A stretch of 19,055 nt of DNA from Geosiphon pyriformis. Its lineage: Eukaryota; Glomeromycota; Glomeromycetes; Archaeosporales; Geosiphonaceae. Both the position numbers and the translations under genes were made by a program. Under the pieces are notes generated by a model. That model was not told the DNA's origin, made no database searches, and worked only from the letters and a program-made list of their open reading frames with translations. Shown one piece after another: positions 17,740 through 19,055 of this stretch (the first letter of the stretch is position 1; each line of letters starts with the position of its first letter). The stretch covers positions 30,194-49,248 of the forward strand of contig JAAOMT010000379.1 in NCBI GenBank assembly GCA_016748015.1. The letters are read 5' to 3'.

Positions 17740-18255
17740 TTTCTATATTCTATAAATAATAATATATAGTATAGAATTTGTTTTTTTTTAATAAAGTTTT
17801 TAATTTGTTGTACTATTTCTTGATTGAACATTTTTTTAGATTTGTTAATATATAATTTCTAAATATTCAGCTTTTGTTTTAATTGATAGTAGCAATATAC
17901 TATTAAAAGTTGTTTTATCTATAATTTTCAATTTTTCTTAATTAATTTTTCAATTGGAATAGTAATTAGTATTTTTCTAAAAGTGGTTTTTACTTTTTCT
18001 ATAATTTTATTTGATTAGTGTTTTGTTTAGTTTTGTGGTTGCTAATATAAAATAATCTTTGCTTTTTCTTTTTTTTTTTGTGTTTTATAACAAATTATTT
18101 GAAATTAATAATTATTTCTATGTCTAATTATTGTTAATTTATAACTTAAAATAATTGTTGTGTTATTGTGTAGATATGATTTGAGATTTTTATTTTTTAT
18201 TGTTGCTTTTATTATATATACTGTGTTTTTATATACTATTAACTTGATTTACTTT
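17740..18255 (-). pseudogene. Element C ORF3 remnant (right part)
   Basis: After an AT-rich junction, 17790-17867 reads on the minus strand NI-stop-KLYINKSKKMFNQ and on to QQIKNFI, aligning with NIQNLYIDKTKRLFN and QQLEQFV of element B ORF3. Upstream sequence to about 18255 keeps weak nucleotide alignment with B 8950-9320. The copy is cut by element B; the rest of the frame is at 7801-7831 and 1-90. Confidence 0.6.
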
Positions 18256-19055
18256 TCTGTATTTTTTTTAATAATTATAATTAATTCTAAATCTTGTAAA
18301 ATTTTATCTGCTTTGACTAGTATTTTTTGTACTCTCAGTTGTAGAATATTATTGATAGATAATACTACTATATTGTAATATAATTTCAGTCAATTATTAT
18401 GTACTGCTTTGATTAAAATTTTGTATCTTAATTTATAAGTTCCATTTTCTAGAATTTTTTTGATGTAAAATAGATTATTTTATTTGGAGTTAAACTTTTT
18501 ATTCTATTGTTTTTTTGTTTTGGTATAATGTAAAAATACTTTGTTTTCAATTCTAAATTTGATCAGTTTATTTGGTAATTGGTTGTTATGTCATTTTTTT
18601 TGTTTTTATGATTTTTGTATATTATTAACTGTTTTTCATTTTTTGTTTTCTAGAGTTTCATTAAGTTATATGGTTTTTTTAGCAATGTTTCTTAAATATT
18701 GGCTTCTGTTATTGGTTTTATTAAATATGTATTAATATCTATCTCAACTGATAATATTGCTGTTCTTTTATATGCTAGTTTAAATAATATTATTTATATA
18801 ATATTTTATTTTATTATTCAATAAGCAAATAATACTGATAATATAAACAAAATTATATTTATTTTGGTTTTTTTGGCTGATTTTAGCTATTGTTTTGTAT
18901 AATGTTTTGTTAAATCTTTTAACTAAGTTATTTGTTTGTAAATAATATAAAAATAATAGCAGTTTTTTAATTCCAAATCTTTGACTTAATTTTGTTAATG
19001 TTTTGTTTACAAAATAAGTTTCTTAATCTGATAACAATTTTTTTAAACATTTATG
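18256..19055 (-). pseudogene. Element C integrase C-terminal part and GPY/F tail
   Basis: The minus strand gives TNNLVKRFNKTL (Lys codon 18918-18920 at the catalytic Glu position, as in B), then the core C-terminus. A GPY/F module follows: SK-stop-NNLFYIKKILENGTYKLR and AVHNN-stop-LKLY, matching KFDPK-stop-DKPFYIEKIL and AAYGNQLKPYH in B. The N-terminal integrase lies beyond the window. No intact reading frame is left. Confidence 0.82.

Larger units (their letters stand above)
17740..19055 (-). mobile_element. Element C, right fragment (old Ty3/gypsy copy)
   Basis: It aligns with element B from about 8870 to 10130 throughout, for example the stretch around the GPY/F module (18400-18540 versus 9470-9610). 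Many differences are C-to-T/G-to-A, but transversions and indels are commoner than between LTR pairs, and I see no CpG in it. It runs off the right edge. Confidence 0.88.

Overview
The window is wall-to-wall retrotransposon, with no host gene visible. It is extremely AT-rich and CpG-poor, and every coding remnant lies on the minus strand. The polyproteins are Ty3/gypsy-type. Their wording (a dUTPase inside pol, Cys-rich modules between protease and RT, a Q/N-rich Gag linker) is what I remember from repeats of arbuscular mycorrhizal fungi (Glomeromycotina, Rhizophagus or Gigaspora-like). That assignment is from memory and has not been searched.

Three elements are nested, all in the same orientation. 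Element C is the oldest. It survives as three pieces (1-90, 7801-7831, 17740-19055) that together align with one continuous stretch of element B (about 8739-10130). Element A (91-7800) and element B (7832-about 17739) sit in C only 31 bp apart. Both interrupt the same reading frame, a third ORF downstream of pol.

Element A, read leftward, contains: 5' LTR 7159-7800, primer-binding site, Gag 7106-5556, a TTTAAAC slippery heptamer with a downstream hairpin, protease, a Cys-rich module, RT, RNase H, integrase with a GPY/F tail, ORF3, polypurine tract, and 3' LTR 91-829. Its two LTRs differ in copy number of a 12-bp tandem repeat (10 versus 2 units).

Element B contains: 5' LTR 16910-17739, primer-binding site, Gag with a long N-terminal domain and Q/N/P-rich linker, protease, a multi-CXXC zinc-type region fused to a dUTPase, linker, RT, RNase H, integrase, GPY/F tail, ORF3, polypurine tract, and 3' LTR 7832-8610.

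No element is intact. Damage is overwhelmingly C-to-T and G-to-A. LTR pairs differ almost only by transitions, Trp codons have become all three stop codons, and catalytic or zinc-binding residues are lost through single G-to-A or C-to-T steps (YLDD to YLDN twice, integrase Glu to Lys, protease DSG to DSR or DCK). From about 13.79 kb to 9.32 kb the pol of B stays in one frame despite many stops. This looks like hypermutation of a RIP-like or methylcytosine-deamination kind rather than ordinary decay.

The most interesting items are the apparent -1 frameshift cassette of element A, the uncharacterised ORF3 found in A, B and C, the Cys-rich/dUTPase block of B, the LTR minisatellite, and the transition-only mutational signature.
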